Of a stretch of 64,000 nt of DNA, positions 33,050-44,479 are shown one piece after another. The stretch is from Tachypleus tridentatus (taxonomy: Eukaryota > Arthropoda > Merostomata > Xiphosura > Limulidae). Position 1 is the first letter of the stretch. Each line of letters starts with the position of its first letter. The stretch covers positions 43,963,094 through 44,027,093 of the forward strand of contig NC_134830.1 of assembly GCF_004210375.1 (NCBI RefSeq), in the 5' to 3' direction. A model generated the notes under the pieces. That model ran no database searches, had not been told where the DNA came from, and saw nothing but the letters and a program-made list of their open reading frames with translations. The translations under genes were made by a program, and so were the position numbers.

Positions 33050-34033
33050 GTGTTTAGGTTTAGTAACTATTATTATGGGAAGACATTAGTGAGTAAATAT
33101 ACGTTAGGAATAATCACGTGGTGAGATGCCTGGGAAAATTAGTCCTAACGTATTATTGAGAAACAAGAATTTGTTAATAACGTCAACATGAATTCGTGAT
33201 AAATTGCTATGATCATTATTTGTGTTTCGTGTATGTGATCGATTACACTGCCTATCTGTTAAGTACATTTATGACGTATAACATTTCAGTTGCAGTAAAT
33301 ACATTTCCCTTGTTATTTCTCGTATAGTGTGTTCACAAATTGTATAGATAGTTATATGTTGTACACAGCTGTGATCTAAGATATAACTAATGAAACGTAT
33401 AGTGTTTAATAATGATCATCGAATGAATGATAACGTATTATGTGTTGAAACAGTCTTGATCAAACCTAACAACTGAATTCCGTATTGTGATTTCGGATGT
33501 TTTCATAGTTGTTTAACTGTGAAAACAATGTAAAATGTCGTTATGTTAGCGTATCTATTTTGTAGCAAGCATTAATTACAGAAATTGGGTTTGGTTCCAT
33601 GATTTTCGGAATGTCTGATGCAAAATTTGACTGAAATGCGGGTTGGACAGATCTCATAACGGCAAAGAATTAAGAGAAGCAAACATATTCTACTGAGCAA
33701 TTTTCTGTTTCCGATTTGAAGGCCCGAAGTCAACCGAAACAATGCCTCTTACTGTTTCACTCAACACTATATTGTTTTTAATTTAACAAACAGCTCCTAA
33801 GAAACTGATCAAAGTATTAAACAAGCTATTGCAGCTCATATATGCAGTTTTTTTTTCATCAGGAACCAAGTTCTATACCATGTAATGATTTATATATGCT
33901 TTTCTCTTTTCAATAATTTGTTTTCAACAGTCCATGACGTGACTGTAATATAAAAATAACGTTAACATCTTTTATTCCTCTTCATTCATGATGCAGATTC
34001 TAGTTTTTAAAATCTTTACTCTTGCATAAATTG
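33050..34033. other. No gene or repeat recognised
   Basis: AT-rich; would be first-intron DNA if the preceding exon is real. Confidence 0.4.
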
Positions 34034-34305
34034 GTTTATTTGTTTTGAATTTCGCGCAAAGCTACACGAGGGCTATCTGCGATAGCCGTTCCCTAATTTA
34101 GCAGTGTAAGACTAGAGGGAAGGCAGCTAGTCATCACCACCCACCAACTCTTGAGCTACTCTTTTACCAACGAATAGTGGGATTGACCGTCATATTATAA
34201 CGCCCAAATGATCGAAAGGGCGAGCATGTTTGGTGTGAGGAGGACTCGAACCCGCGACCCTTAGATTAGGGATTGAGTGCCTTAACCACCTGATCATGCC
34301 GTGCA
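34034..34305 (-). repeat. SINE family A, full length
   Basis: Tail complement TTTGTTTTGAATTTCGCGC, body, B-box complement GACTCGAACCCGCGACC and head end ATCATGCCG. The CGCCAA motif in the body is lost. Confidence 0.92.
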
Positions 34306-35079
34306 TAGCTCTAAACACTAAGTTCTGTTGTAGCTATTCTTATTATATTGTGCTCAGATAAGATACATTTGTTTAAGATAAAAATAAAATATTTATTTAG
34401 GAAAATATATGCAAGGTTTATTATTCAACTCAACTTTATGCTTCTGCCTCCATTTTGATGATAATGTCAGAATCCATTTAAAAAACACTAATTATCAGTA
34501 GCGCCATCTCTAGTGACTTGTCAAAACTACCAGTACAGTTTTCACACTCGGCAAGAGGAAACGTAATCACATTAAGTCGTTATTAATTTCACACAAAACC
34601 GAAGATTACCCTGAGCAAGGAGATTCTCTCTAGTGTGTTTATTAAGTAGTTTGTCAACCACGCCCTTTAAGTGCTGATACTATTGAACTAATGATTAAGA
34701 CAAGAACTTCTTTCTCCTACTCAACAAGAAAAAAATCTATTTGAGATGATAACGTGACTAGTCACGTATTCTAAAGCATTTTCAAACTTTTTTCGCACAG
34801 AAATTAGATAAGAAAAACAACATTTTTTATGCCTAGTTTTGTATATTATCTATCCATTAATTCTATACGTACTTTAGTTTGTATTCAAAGTTTACGACTT
34901 TCAATTAGACTATAAACTGTGCATAGATATATACATATATAATTGAAATGGATTAAATTCCGTAAAATAAATAGACAATTAACATCTAAATGTTTTTTTT
35001 TATTTACTTTTTCGTTACAATGAACTAGATACAAGTAACTTACTTTTGTTTTTTCATGAATTTATAATTTAGAGTTGTT
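34306..35079. other. No gene or repeat recognised
   Basis: AT-rich spacer; no open frame of note. Confidence 0.45.
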
Positions 35080-35195
35080 CCACCTGGGATAGCGGTAAGA
35101 TTACGATTTACAACCGTAAAATGAAGAGTTCGATTCCCTTCGTTGGACACAATAGATAGTCCGATGTGGTTTTACCCTAAGAAAAAATACAAACA
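35080..35195 (+). repeat. SINE family C copy
   Basis: CACCTGGGATAGCGGTAAG, GATTTACAACCGTAAAATG, GAGTTCGATTCCCTTCG, then ACAATAGATAGTCCGATG and TGGTTTTACCCTAAGAAAAA. Family C differs from B in the tail after the tRNA-like head. Confidence 0.85.
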
Positions 35196-35547
35196 CACAT
35201 GCAGTTTTTATTTTAATATTTTGACATTAAGTCATACGTTTAATTGTTTACGGTTAATGAAAATCCATTTTTACTGCATGCTTTGTAATCGACTTCACAG
35301 GCATAAATTTTGTTTATCGCACACTTCGAAAACGCCTTAATTTTGATGGAAGGCAGTCACGAACATTAGTGAAATATTATGAACGCCTAATGAAAAATTG
35401 GAATATTAACAAACGTATGCCACTTTTTTTTGTAGTTATAATCCAGTTTTCTGTGCGAAGGGGGCGTTTCCATTATTGCATATATTTAGCGTTTGTTTAT
35501 TTAATAATACTTGAAATGCTAGTGCTATTGACGAAATTCCTTTCCCA

Positions 35548-35667
35548 CATGTCCCCCGCTGGTACAGCAGTATGTCTACGGACTTACAACACTAAAATCA
35601 GGGGTTCCATTCCCCTCGGTGGGCTCAGGAGATAGCCTAAATGTCGCTTTGCTATAAGAAAAACACC
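35548..35667 (+). repeat. SINE family C, full length with 9-bp duplication
   Basis: CCCCCGCTGGTACAGCAGTA, GGACTTACAACACTAAAATC, CATTCCCCTCGGTGGGCTC, AGATAGCCTAAATGTCGC, TTTGCTATAAGAAAAACAC. CCTTTCCCA flanks it at 35539-35547 and 35668-35676. An 88-codon frame (35369-35635) extends into it and is not a gene. Confidence 0.93.
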
Positions 35668-35676
35668 CCTTTCCCA

Positions 35677-36325
35677 AACGTTTTAATTGTTTATAAGTCG
35701 TATTGAGATAGCTTAAACACTATGTAGGGTTTTTATAGTTATTTTTATACGTATTTTTCTAAGTTTGTAAGATTTCGTTTTTTCTATAAATGATGAATTT
35801 CCTTTAAACAATATGGTACCAGGAAGGAATATAGTTGCTTGGTGAAGCATATAACGTAATATTAAAGGACAGCAAGAGATATATGTTAAACTAAATACTA
35901 AAAAACTTAAAATCAGTTATTATCAATCAAATATTTATCAAGCTTTCCCTTATATACCTTATTTAACTGCACCTGCCACAATAAGCTTTTTCTTAAACAC
36001 CCTTAAACTAACTGTATCTACCACATCTGAAAGTAACCCGTTGTTAGAAAAATAAAACTGTCTTAGCTGAAGATGGCTCCTATGTTATAAAATTTATATT
36101 TGTGTTCCTTAACTTTATCATGTTTACAACTAAAAACAAATATACCAAAGATGGTGCATCAACGCTATAAATTCCCTTTTTAAACTTAAGCACTTCAATC
36201 AGATACTTTCTAACTTTTATTTTTCAAAAAAAAAAAAAGTTGGAACATCTTAACCTATCTTCGAATGATAACCTTTCACTCTCCGGTATCAGTTTATTAG
36301 CTCTTTTCCAACAATTCAATATCCT
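35677..36325. other. No gene or repeat recognised
   Basis: AT-rich; A run near 36225. Confidence 0.45.
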
Positions 36326-36337
36326 TTCTTAAGTAAG

Positions 36338-36615
36338 GGGCCCAGCATAGCCAGGTGGTTAAGGCGTTCGACTCGTAATCTGAGTGTCGCGGGTTCGAAT
36401 ACCCATCGCACCAAATATGCTCGTCCTTTCATCCATGGAGGCGTTACAATATGACGGTCAATCTCACTACTCGTTGTTAAAAGAGTAGCCCAAGAGTTGG
36501 CGGTGGGTGGTGATGACTAGCTGCCTCCCCTTTAGTCTTACACTGTTAAATAGGAATAGCTAGCGCAGATAGCCCTCGTGTAGCTTTGAGCGAAATTCAA
36601 AACAAATCAAACTAA
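36338..36615 (+). repeat. SINE family A, full length, perfect 12-bp duplication
   Basis: All blocks present, with B box GGGTTCGAATACCC and anticodon arm CGACTCGTAATCTGAG. TTCTTAAGTAAG occurs at 36326-36337 and 36616-36627. Confidence 0.96.
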
Positions 36616-36771
36616 TTCTTAAGTAAGAAGTTGAACTTGAACGTGCAAGCGCACACATTATTCCGTCAAACTTCAACACTTCGTTTTGTCTATTAACTTC
36701 CACGCTATATTTATTTAAAAAGTTATTATGTTCGATTAGCTTTTAGCTATTCCTGACTTTTATCCATTTGA

Positions 36772-36899
36772 GGTCCCCAGTGGTTCAATGGTTAGTTTAA
36801 GGACTGTTAACGCTAAAAGTCTGGTTTCGATTCATGCGTTTGGTGGAGCACAGATGGCCCATTGTGTAGCTTTGTGCTTAACGACAAAAACAAATAAAC
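36772..36899 (+). repeat. SINE family B, full length
   Basis: GTCCCCAGTGGTTCAATGG, TGTTAACGCTAAAAG, CTGGTTTCGATTCATGCG, GAGCACAGATGGCCCATTG, TGTAGCTTTGTGCTTAACG. Confidence 0.9.
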
Positions 36900-37477
36900 A
36901 TATCCATGTGGAGGGCGTTTTGAAGTACGTCATCATCTAGTTATACGATACAGTTTAGTATCTGCACACTCGGTTCTTATTTGTTAAGAAATTGGGTTTG
37001 ATGTCTCTGAGGAAGAATATAATGGTTATCTGTGTGCAAATAGGGTACTTTTTCACATTGGGAAAAAAAAGTTTAAAAAGAAAATTTCCCGCCTCGACTC
37101 ATCACTGAAATTCGGCTTCCATATTGATTACATATCTTCACTGTTGTAATTGTCACTGAGACACTGAATCAAAATAAAAATTGAATTTTTTTACTACGTA
37201 AATCAAAAGTTTGTACTATTTTTTAAAATCAGACTTGTGTCATCCGTAAAAGATTTTTATGAAGTAGTTTATGCAAGTTAACACACACTAACTGCGTAAC
37301 AAGGTGCTGTGTTGAAAATTAACTCGTGTTGCACTGTACATTAATATGTGTTGTATTGTATTTAATATGTTCTTTGGTGACTATTGACACTTAGAAAATA
37401 TTAACATATGTTGTGGAAAATATTAAGATGTGTTGTAATGATAGATAACACGTGGTGGGGGGTTAATATGTTTTGGG
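36900..37477. other. No gene or repeat recognised
   Basis: A loosely repeated TTAATATGTGTTG/TTAACATATGTTG motif at 37340-37475 gives slight internal repetition. Confidence 0.4.
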
Positions 37478-37600
37478 TTCCTCGATAGGTCAGCGGAATG
37501 TCTGGTGGCTTACGACACTATAAATTGGATTTCGATGCCCGTGATGGGCAGAGCACAGATAGCCAATTGTGTAGATTTGTGGTTAGTAGCAGCCAAAATA
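37478..37600 (+). repeat. SINE family B, full length
   Basis: TCCTCGATAGGTCAGCGGAA, GGCTTACGACACTATAAAT, TGGATTTCGATGCCCGTGA, GCAGAGCACAGATAGCCAAT, TGTGTAGATTTGTGG. Confidence 0.88.
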
Positions 37601-37735
37601 AGTAATGTACTTTATGGCCCATTTTAGTGTCAGTTAGAAACCAATTTTACTATTAAAATTTCTCATGCTCCCCCCCCATAAGAAACAAACACATAAGCAT
37701 CTAAAACTATTCTCTGAACGATTGCGTTATGTGCT

Positions 37736-37818
37736 TTTGATTAAGCGCAAAGCTATATAATAGGCTACCTGTTCTCTGCCCACCCCGGGTATCGAAACCT
37801 GGTTTCAAACGGGATTAT
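37736..37818 (-). repeat. SINE family B, 3' half
   Basis: Reverse complement: GAAACCAGGTTTCGATACCC, GGGTGGGCAGAGAACAGGTA, CTATTATATAGCTTTGCGC. The 5' end of the head is missing. C7 run upstream at 37671-37677. Confidence 0.82.
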
Positions 37819-38440
37819 ATAACAATGATTCTCAAAATTATCTTGTTCCCACATAAGTTGCAGTAAATTATAGTTAATGCTGGTAAAAAAGTGCAGTTTC
37901 GAGAATACCCATAAAGTATATCAACCGGAAATCATTCTGTTGTGAACTCTTTATTCTTCTTCCGAGAAGATGATAGTTAGGCTTAATTATTAATGTTTGA
38001 AACTTGCAGACTTTTGATTTCTGTGTATTGTTAATTTTGCATCACTGATCACCATTACTCTTCAATACAACAAGGAAAACAATAAAATAATACAACTCCC
38101 ACTGTCTTCTTCTCACTCCTGGTACGTAAAGATGTGAGCAAAGGTTATGGGGATTAACTGGACTGATTCTTATTCCACGTGTCCGATTCCTCATGTTTAA
38201 TACACATAAATAGAGATGATATAATAAAAGTTTTGTTAATGCTTTATATGAACCTCACTACTAAACTATGAGGATTAAGCGTAACATCCGTGTTGTGGAT
38301 ATTTTGTACTATTTTGATGATTCAAGTGACGGGTTAATCGCTTAATACTTGAGCGATGCTCCAGGTCACGTGTTGCGCCTGGAACCACACCCTCCGTCGA
38401 CCTCACTGAGCCTGATTGCCATGGTTACACACTATTGCTA
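37819..38440. other. No gene recognised
   Basis: A moderately GC-rich stretch at 38355-38440 (CAGGTCACGTGTTGCGCC, CCTCCGTCGACCTCAC) adjoins the mariner remnant and contains an E-box CACGTG. Confidence 0.35.
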
Positions 38441-38449
38441 GTTGCCGCA

Positions 38450-38900
38450 ATTTCCGTTTTAACGAACTTCTGCGAAGAATGGCGAAGTCAATCTTATAAC
38501 CAGAGATCGTTAAAGAACTTCTCCAAATCTTCTGTTGCACGTGGACGTCTATCTGCTTTCAAGATGATATTTAAGTAAACCAAAGGCTCAAGAGTCCATT
38601 GAGGGACTTGACAGGTATGCGGTCAAACCAGGTTGTTGCGATTCCAGTTTTTTCCGCCAACTTTCTAGTGAAGACAGCTGTAGGTTTCAAGGTGTGGTTG
38701 GAAGCTAGTGAGTCTTTCGCTTCTGGGCTTTTGTCAGTTTCAAATCCTTGTTTATTATCTCGTTAACGTACCAGGAGATATGACCAATTCTATTGCAGTG
38801 GCTTTATTGGTCAGTTTTTTTTTTCGTAACCCATGCCATCATTCTGGATTGGCTTGAGGTGTGGTTTCGGAACTTCTTTCGGTCCTTAACATTTCGAAAC
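38450..38900 (-). pseudogene. Mariner/Tc1-like transposase fossil
   Basis: In minus-strand frames, in the expected order: an HTH-region remnant RKKFRNHTSSQSRMMAW; VNEIINKDLKLTKAQKRKTH, resembling the conserved linker before the catalytic core; and, after a large gap, WPAYLSSP (compare the WPxxSPDLNP region), a LESR stretch and RATEDLEKFFNDLW near the C-terminus. The frames are broken by stops and shifts, and the central catalytic part is deleted. No inverted repeats were found. The assignment rests on motif order remembered from mariner-type transposases, not a search. Confidence 0.5.
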
Positions 38901-39424
38901 ATTTCGTTTTGCTAGATAATAAAGAAGGGTTCCTTCAGCAGAACGTTATGTTCTTTGTTTTTTCTCGTTTGAAAAAAAACTAAATTATCATTTCATCAAA
39001 ATTTCAAAGCTAATATTAATTCCTTACATAATGTACAAAGTATATCAATATGCATATTTATGTTGGCGCCTGTTTTTGCTAGATAAATGCATTGTAAACG
39101 AAAATTTGGTCATATGTACATATCTTGTCAACGCTTGCTATATTTACGAGGGCTATGAACATCCGTTCTTTCAGCCCTCAGATTCTCTGTCGGATCCCTT
39201 AAATTACCGTATTTGAAGACGAAGCGCAACGATGGTTGTGGTACACCAAGCGAGAAAACAAAAGCACTAAAACAATCAAAGTGTGATGCAAAAGGTGAAA
39301 TAAACTAAGCACCATAACACAATTATCAAAACACACCAAACCACATGCTACGCGTTGCGTAGCTTACCAGCCGATATAATATAAATTTTATAGTATTTGC
39401 AAGCAACATAATAACAATTATAAT
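38901..39424. other. No gene recognised
   Basis: A 61-codon plus frame at 39031-39216 has no domain. No repeats seen. Confidence 0.4.
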
Positions 39425-39652
39425 GATTTGTTTGTTTAAAATGTTTCTTCAACACTACCTTCACGTAGACAGTCACAAATTTTGAATTTATCGACTAGAA
39501 GGAAGGCAGCTAACCAGTAGCACACACCGCTAACCCTGTTACTACTCTTGTTTTGCCTAAAAAGCGGAGTACGTTTTTGCTGCAGCGAATCAAAAACCAT
39601 GAATCTTTGCAATCACAGTCCGAATTTGCTAACCACTAAACTATATCCGACT
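39425..39652 (-). repeat. Old family A-related SINE
   Basis: Only the block order is kept: TTGTTTGTTTAAAATG tail complement, GACTAGAAGGAAGGCAGCTA, ACACACCGCTAACCC, AAAGCGGAGTACG and a head-like GCTAACCACTAAACTA. Far more diverged than the main family A copies. Confidence 0.6.
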
Positions 39653-39693
39653 TCAGATACAACGAACCTACTGATATAATGCAAGATATGTTG

Positions 39694-39856
39694 TATGTGG
39701 CGGATTTAAGGTGATGTGGACCCAGAGGCCAATAATTTTCGTGGGCGATACATCCTATGTAATTTTACATAGAATACAATTATCAATGGGACTCTAATAA
39801 GACCATTGGCTCTGGAGCTGAGCCCCCTCTCGGCCCTACCTAAATGCGCCACTGAT
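39694..39856. mobile_element. MITE-like element with short inverted ends
   Basis: Left end GTGGCGGATTTAAGG and right end CCTAAATGCGCCACTG (complement CAGTGGCGCATTTAGG) form an imperfect inverted repeat. The interior (CTGAGCCCCCTCTCGGCCCT) is GC-richer. Ends of this type occur in non-autonomous hAT-like elements. No clear 8-bp target duplication, so the superfamily is unproven. Confidence 0.5.
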
Positions 39857-40046
39857 GTCAAGGGAAAAAACACAGGTTTTATAATAGACTAATGAATATA
39901 ACACTAATATTATATCTAGAGTTATATACGAAGCAGTTATTGCATACCTTTGAACATAACAACAACAAAAACAAATGCATATATACTAAGCAATGTAAAA
40001 ATGCTGTTTTGAAACACCTCAAATAACTTTAAATCAATTACACGAT

Positions 40047-40275
40047 TTGTTTGGTGGCTAGTTGTTGCGTAAAGCTACATTAGAACTGTTTGTATTAGCC
40101 TTCACAATTTCAGAGTGGATACATTAGATGGAAGGTAAGTAGTCAGTGCTGTCCACCGTCAACTTTTAGACTACTGTTTCCTAACAGTCATTCTTATAAC
40201 GCACCCATAAAAATCGGAGCGCAATTTTTATCTATTTATTTATTTTTTCTGGGGAGGGTAACGGGACACAAACAA
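40047..40275 (-). repeat. Old family A-related SINE
   Basis: TTGTTGCGTAAAGCTACATT, TGGAAGGTAAGTAGTCAGTG, CCACCGTCAACTTTTAGACT, TAACAGTCATTCTTATAACG keep family A block order with heavy drift. A T-rich insertion sits near 40230. Confidence 0.65.
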
Positions 40276-40279
40276 GGAT

Positions 40280-40345
40280 CTTCGGGTAAAATTAAGCACA
40301 GCAATCACTGGTCTGTGCTCAGCTTTCAATCGCAATGAACCGAGT
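40280..40345 (-). repeat. SINE family B tail remnant
   Basis: Reverse complement CTGAGCACAGACCAGTGATT and GCTGTGCTTAATTTTA resemble the family B tail; the head is unrecognisable. Confidence 0.4.
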
Positions 40346-40737
40346 ACTATAACACAAGAGCTACAGTGTATAAGACAAAATAATATACCGAAACATAACG
40401 TAAGGATTATGATATATATAAATTTAAATATGCATATCAGTTATTGAATGCACATCAATGTAACAGAATAGTCATATCATTCTAAGAAACATTAAAAAGT
40501 GGCTCTTTACTATATCAAACAACATAGAGTTAGTTAAAAACTCCCAAATAATCAAGGGCTGTAGTGCATCAAACGAAAGGACACACGATTGTAGTATACA
40601 AAAAGCAACAACAACATAAATGTTATATATATGTATAATTTATACTCGGAATAGGTATTGTATATATATCGACACATATACCGCACAATACTAAGTAATT
40701 TAAAGAGTTTAGACTATAAATAATGATCAAATTAAAC
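40346..40737. other. No gene or repeat recognised
   Basis: AT-rich with TATATA stretches. Confidence 0.45.
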
Positions 40738-40802
40738 TCATGGGATTCCGGTTTCAAGTGTTGTGCGTCTGCAGACATGTCGCTGTGCCACTGGGATGGA
40801 GG
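40738..40802 (-). repeat. SINE family B head remnant
   Basis: Reverse complement: CATCCCAGTGGCACAGCGAC, ATGTCTGCAGACGCACAACA, CTTGAAACCGGAATCCC; no tail. Confidence 0.7.
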
Positions 40803-41448
40803 GGCTTCTTTGTTACAAATAAACTCTAATGGAATATTGACGAACTAAATAAATCCAATTAGTTCTTGTGTTTTAGATTACTTCCCTCAAGGATTTTCTT
40901 TATATTGTAAATTAGAAGTATCGGACTTTGGATAACACGGACATTTCTTGCTTAAAAAGCAAAAAGAAACTGCAAAATGTTCATCGAACAATTTCTGTCA
41001 TGATAAATGGAAGATGCTATGATCACGAAAATGTTTTAGTGATACGTCCGTGAACATAGAATTAATATGACCGCAGAATTTGACTTTTGGTAAATAAAAT
41101 GTAAATATATTTATATATATACATATATAAGTATACAGTCGGTAATACAACCGAGAAAGTAACGTCCTAAAATTCATCAAGTTACGAAGGAACTTGTACC
41201 TAGTTTGTCCTGCATGTCAGTGTGACGTGCAGTCAGCAATTGATTTTTCCGTCACAACAACGCGAGTTTCGCAGAATGAAATTACAGGGCGGTATTTCAA
41301 AAAAAAGAAAAGAAAAACAAATGTGGCTGAAATGAGCATATGAGGCGTTCACAGAGAAAAAAACAACAACAAATGTCAATCGACCACAAAAAAAGTCACG
41401 AATAAGATGTGGCTTAGCAAATATTCTTCTTAAATATTGAGAGAAAAG
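40803..41448. other. No gene recognised
   Basis: Minus frames of 60 and 72 codons are low-complexity and treated as chance. Confidence 0.4.
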
Positions 41449-41459
41449 CAAAACGATTT

Positions 41460-41730
41460 TTTTTAAATTTCACGCAAAGCTACACGAGTGCTATCTGCGC
41501 TATCCGTCCCTAATTTAGCAGTGTAAGACTAGAGGGAAGGCGGCTAGTCATCACCACCCACCGCCAAATCTTGGGCTACTCTTTTATCAGCCAACGAATA
41601 GTGGGATTTAAAGTGACATTATAACGCTCCTACCGCTGAAAGGGCAAGCGTGTTTGGTGTGAGGGAGATTCGAACCCTTGACTCTCAGATTATAAGTCGA
41701 ACGCCTTAACCCACCCGGCCATGCCGGGCA
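41460..41730 (-). repeat. SINE family A, full length with 11-bp duplication
   Basis: Complete in reverse, ending CCATGCCGGGCA. CAAAACGATTT (41449-41459) and CAAAGCGATTT (41731-41741) differ at one base. Confidence 0.95.
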
Positions 41731-41795
41731 CAAAGCGATTTGGACATCCATTATTCTATTGTTAATATTCTATGCTAAACATTTGTTCTTTACTA

Positions 41796-41998
41796 CGGCA
41801 AATGGCTAGGTGATTAGGAAGCTGAACTTTACCGAACATGCTCGTCCTGTCAGTCGTAGGGACGTTATTATGTCCAAGTCAATCCCACTTTTCGTTGGGA
41901 GTACCCTAAGAGTTGTCGGTAATTTACTACTGCTAAATTAGGGATGGTAGCACAGATATCCCTCGTGTAGCTTTGCGAGAATTTCTTAAAACAAAGAA
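41796..41998 (+). repeat. SINE family A, diverged with deletions
   Basis: Head remnant CGGCAAATGGCTAGGTGATT lacks anticodon and B box; then GAACATGCTCGTCC, AGTCAATCCCACTTTTCGTT, CTAAATTAGGGATGGTAG and CTCGTGTAGCTTTGCG. Confidence 0.85.
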
Positions 41999-43119
41999 AG
42001 ACTAAAGCAGTAACAAACAGACATTTTTCTACCAATAAGATGAAAAAAATGGCAATGGGTACGTCAAAAAAACAATTACAGTAACGTATCATAAGTAGTT
42101 TATTTAATTATGTCAGTTAACTTCTACTGGGGAATTTGTGGATGTTTTGGTGAGTCTGAGTATAGCACTTCAAAGAACGCTTCTCTGCAATATATGAAGT
42201 CTGTAATTCTTGGAGAACATATAACTCTTCCTGGAAAATCCCGAACAGGTTTTCTAAGAAACTTCTTGATCGAAGTGTGTATTTTTCTTGTCTTGATTTA
42301 TATAAAAGACGTCATGTGCTTTTAGGTTGACTAACGAATTGTTATATATTCAACAAAACCTGGCAAAAAAAAAAAAATACAAGTATATAATGAAATATGT
42401 CTGGCTTAAAGGTGAGCTCGTATGTTTCTCCAGGCGAAAAAGATACTTGCAGGATAAAAGTATAAATGAAATAAAAGCAAAACTGGATCAATTATCTGTA
42501 ATTTTTGCCACTTCAACTAAGTGACATAACCTGCTTAAAATACGTCATACTGGTGGTATTATTTTAAAAACGCATACATGTTTTAAATTCAGAATTAAAA
42601 TGGCGGCTTCATATACTGTATTATATATCTACATCAATAAAATTATTCCCATGTTCATAAACTACCAGCAGTGAACATGACAATTTATTGGTATTTCACG
42701 TCTCTAAAGGATTCCCTGTATTTGTAGATCTAAGTACTTAGTGTTTTTTTAGCTTTTACTTTTAATATTATCCAACAGAGGGAAAGGGGTGATCAGTCAA
42801 TCTCTCCTGGATTATCAGTAATTAGTACTTAAGTGTTAAAAACTGCTTTTAACGTTTAGTTTCTCGTAGGCACCGAAGGGGCTTACATTACCCGGACTGA
42901 ATGAGCACATGTGTAATTTTCTCTTGTTTACCTTTTTACAAAACAGAAATACTGTTTAAACACTCTTGTTGAATCAACAAAAAAAAAAAAAAACTTTATC
43001 CTTAACTGAAATTAGTCCTTAACATTCTCATCTTAATGCTTTTAACAGTTTTGATAGTTTAATAGAAATTATGACACTTTTAAATGTTTTGTTTGGAATA
43101 TGTTCCCATTACTTCAAAT
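41999..43119. other. No gene recognised; two adjacent open frames
   Basis: Plus frames of 71 (42110-42325) and 65 codons (42327-42524) follow each other in the same reading phase class but show no known domain. The first contains NFYWGICGCFGESEYS. Homopolymer A run at 42366-42377 lies within the second. Chance is the simplest reading. Confidence 0.3.
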
Positions 43120-43384
43120 AATGACCAGCTGATTAGGGCGCTCGATTCGTAATAGGAGGGTCGTGGGTTCAAATCTCCGTCATATCAAACATGCTCGCCC
43201 TTTCAGGCGTGTGGGCGTTATAAGTTACAGCCAATCGCCACTATTCGTTGGTAAAAGAATAGCCCAAGAGTTGGCGGTGGGTAATGATGACCATTTGTCT
43301 TTCCTCCAGTCTTATGCTGCTAAATTAGGGACGGCTAGTGCAGATAGACCTCGTGTAGCTTTGTCGAAATCAAAACAAACACTT
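43120..43384 (+). repeat. SINE family A, full length
   Basis: ATGACCAGCTGATTAGGGCG, CGATTCGTAATAGGAGG, B box GGGTTCAAATC, then all body blocks to TCAAAACAAAC. A 79-codon frame (43163-43402) lies inside and is not a gene. Confidence 0.92.
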
Positions 43385-43630
43385 GAAATAAACCACGAGT
43401 GAAAGCAAAGGAGAATATATTATAGTACTCGACCCACTATGCATCTGTTATATTCAGTGATAACGAGGCTTTTCGCTCAATACTTGTTTATTTGACAACT
43501 CTGTGTTCTTGTTTAAAAGAGGTTTATGTGAAAAGTGTTTAACTCCTAAATATATTCGACTATGCAAACGTTTTCATTCTAAGCGAATTTTGACAAAACT
43601 AAAAATATTATTTAAGATTTTTTAAAAAGA

Positions 43631-43728
43631 TTTTTGGAGGGGTTATGTTCATTTATATCTTTGATTAAAGTGTCTAGGGATTTTGGGGGGTTGCTTATTT
43701 AGATCTTTGATTAAAGTGTTTAGGATGA
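43631..43728 (+). repeat. Imperfect tandem duplication
   Basis: TTTATATCTTTGATTAAAGTGT followed by CTAGGGATTTTGGGGGG is echoed as TTTAGATCTTTGATTAAAGT followed by GTTTAGGATG. Confidence 0.65.
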
Positions 43729-43761
43729 ATGTGGTTTCAGGCCTCTTTTTCTAGATGCTGA

Positions 43762-44261
43762 GTGTGTGTTGTTCTGTGGCATTATATAGATCGGCGTCTT
43801 GCTAGAGGCATGCGCAGAACAAATGCTAACACGCTTATTTACAGAACCCTTGGCCACGCAGCTTTCTCGCTCACTCTCTCTGTCAGTGCAGTTGATAAAG
43901 GTTGTTCCACGCGGTGGAACTGTAGCAGTGCACAGAAGTTAGCTTTCCGCGAGGCAACTTACCTTTTACTGTTGAAGAGCAGTAGCTGGACTTTGTGAAT
44001 TTCGAACTTCGTAAAATGAGCCCAAACGTTGAGAAACCTGATCACCACAGATGTTATTTAGAAAAAAACAAAAAAAGTTTCTATGATGTGAAAGACTTAA
44101 AATATTAGACCATATTAAAGACTTCTGTTTTATCATTTGATCTGTCACCGACGTATGTAAAAACAACTTCGACGAAATGACAAGAATGTTTTGTTACGCC
44201 CCACAACTTTTACCTCTTCAAAGATGGCTGGTACCGGAATAACTGAAGGAAATTGGCAAAT
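43762..44261. other. GC-richer block, promoter-like
   Basis: ATTATATAGAT at 43780-43790 is followed by GC-richer DNA with CpGs (CGGCGTCTTGCTAGAGG, CATGCGCAGAAC) and the inverted repeat GTTCCACGCGGTGGAAC (43904-43920). The 78-codon frame crossing it (43762-43998) has no recognised domain. Confidence 0.3.
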
Positions 44262-44319
44262 TGATAAAGGAAAAAGAGGGCGTTATTTCGTGATAAAGGA
44301 GAAAGAGGGCGTTATTTCG
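44262..44319 (+). repeat. 29-bp tandem duplication
   Basis: TGATAAAGGAAAAAGAGGG with CGTTATTTCG, then TGATAAAGGAGAAAGAGGG with CGTTATTTCG; one substitution between units. Confidence 0.9.
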
Positions 44320-44320
44320 T

Positions 44321-44479
44321 TATATAAAGCACAGCTAAGCATTCAAGAATCTACATAAACTAACTTAAAACTCGTAAATTCTCTCGTCAGATTCCTTCGA
44401 CAATTGTTTCATTTTAGAAGGAGGAAAAACACTTTTAATGTTACTTCAGAAAGACGAGCTAAAACGACGATTTAATCAG
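44321..44479 (+). promoter_or_regulatory. TATA box and possible 5' exon
   Basis: TATATAAA at 44321-44328 lies two bases after the 29-bp duplication. About 150 bp downstream TTTAATCAG meets GTGATT (donor-like at 44480). CTCGTCAGATTCC contains an initiator-like TCAGATT. If transcribed, this would be a short untranslated exon. The TATA match is direct, the rest inference. Confidence 0.28.

Noticed and set aside
42110..42524. Two successive plus frames of 71 and 65 codons
   Set aside because: No recognisable domain, separated by a stop, and the second is built on an A run; kept only as a note.
43163..43402. 79-codon plus frame
   Set aside because: Lies almost wholly inside a family A SINE.
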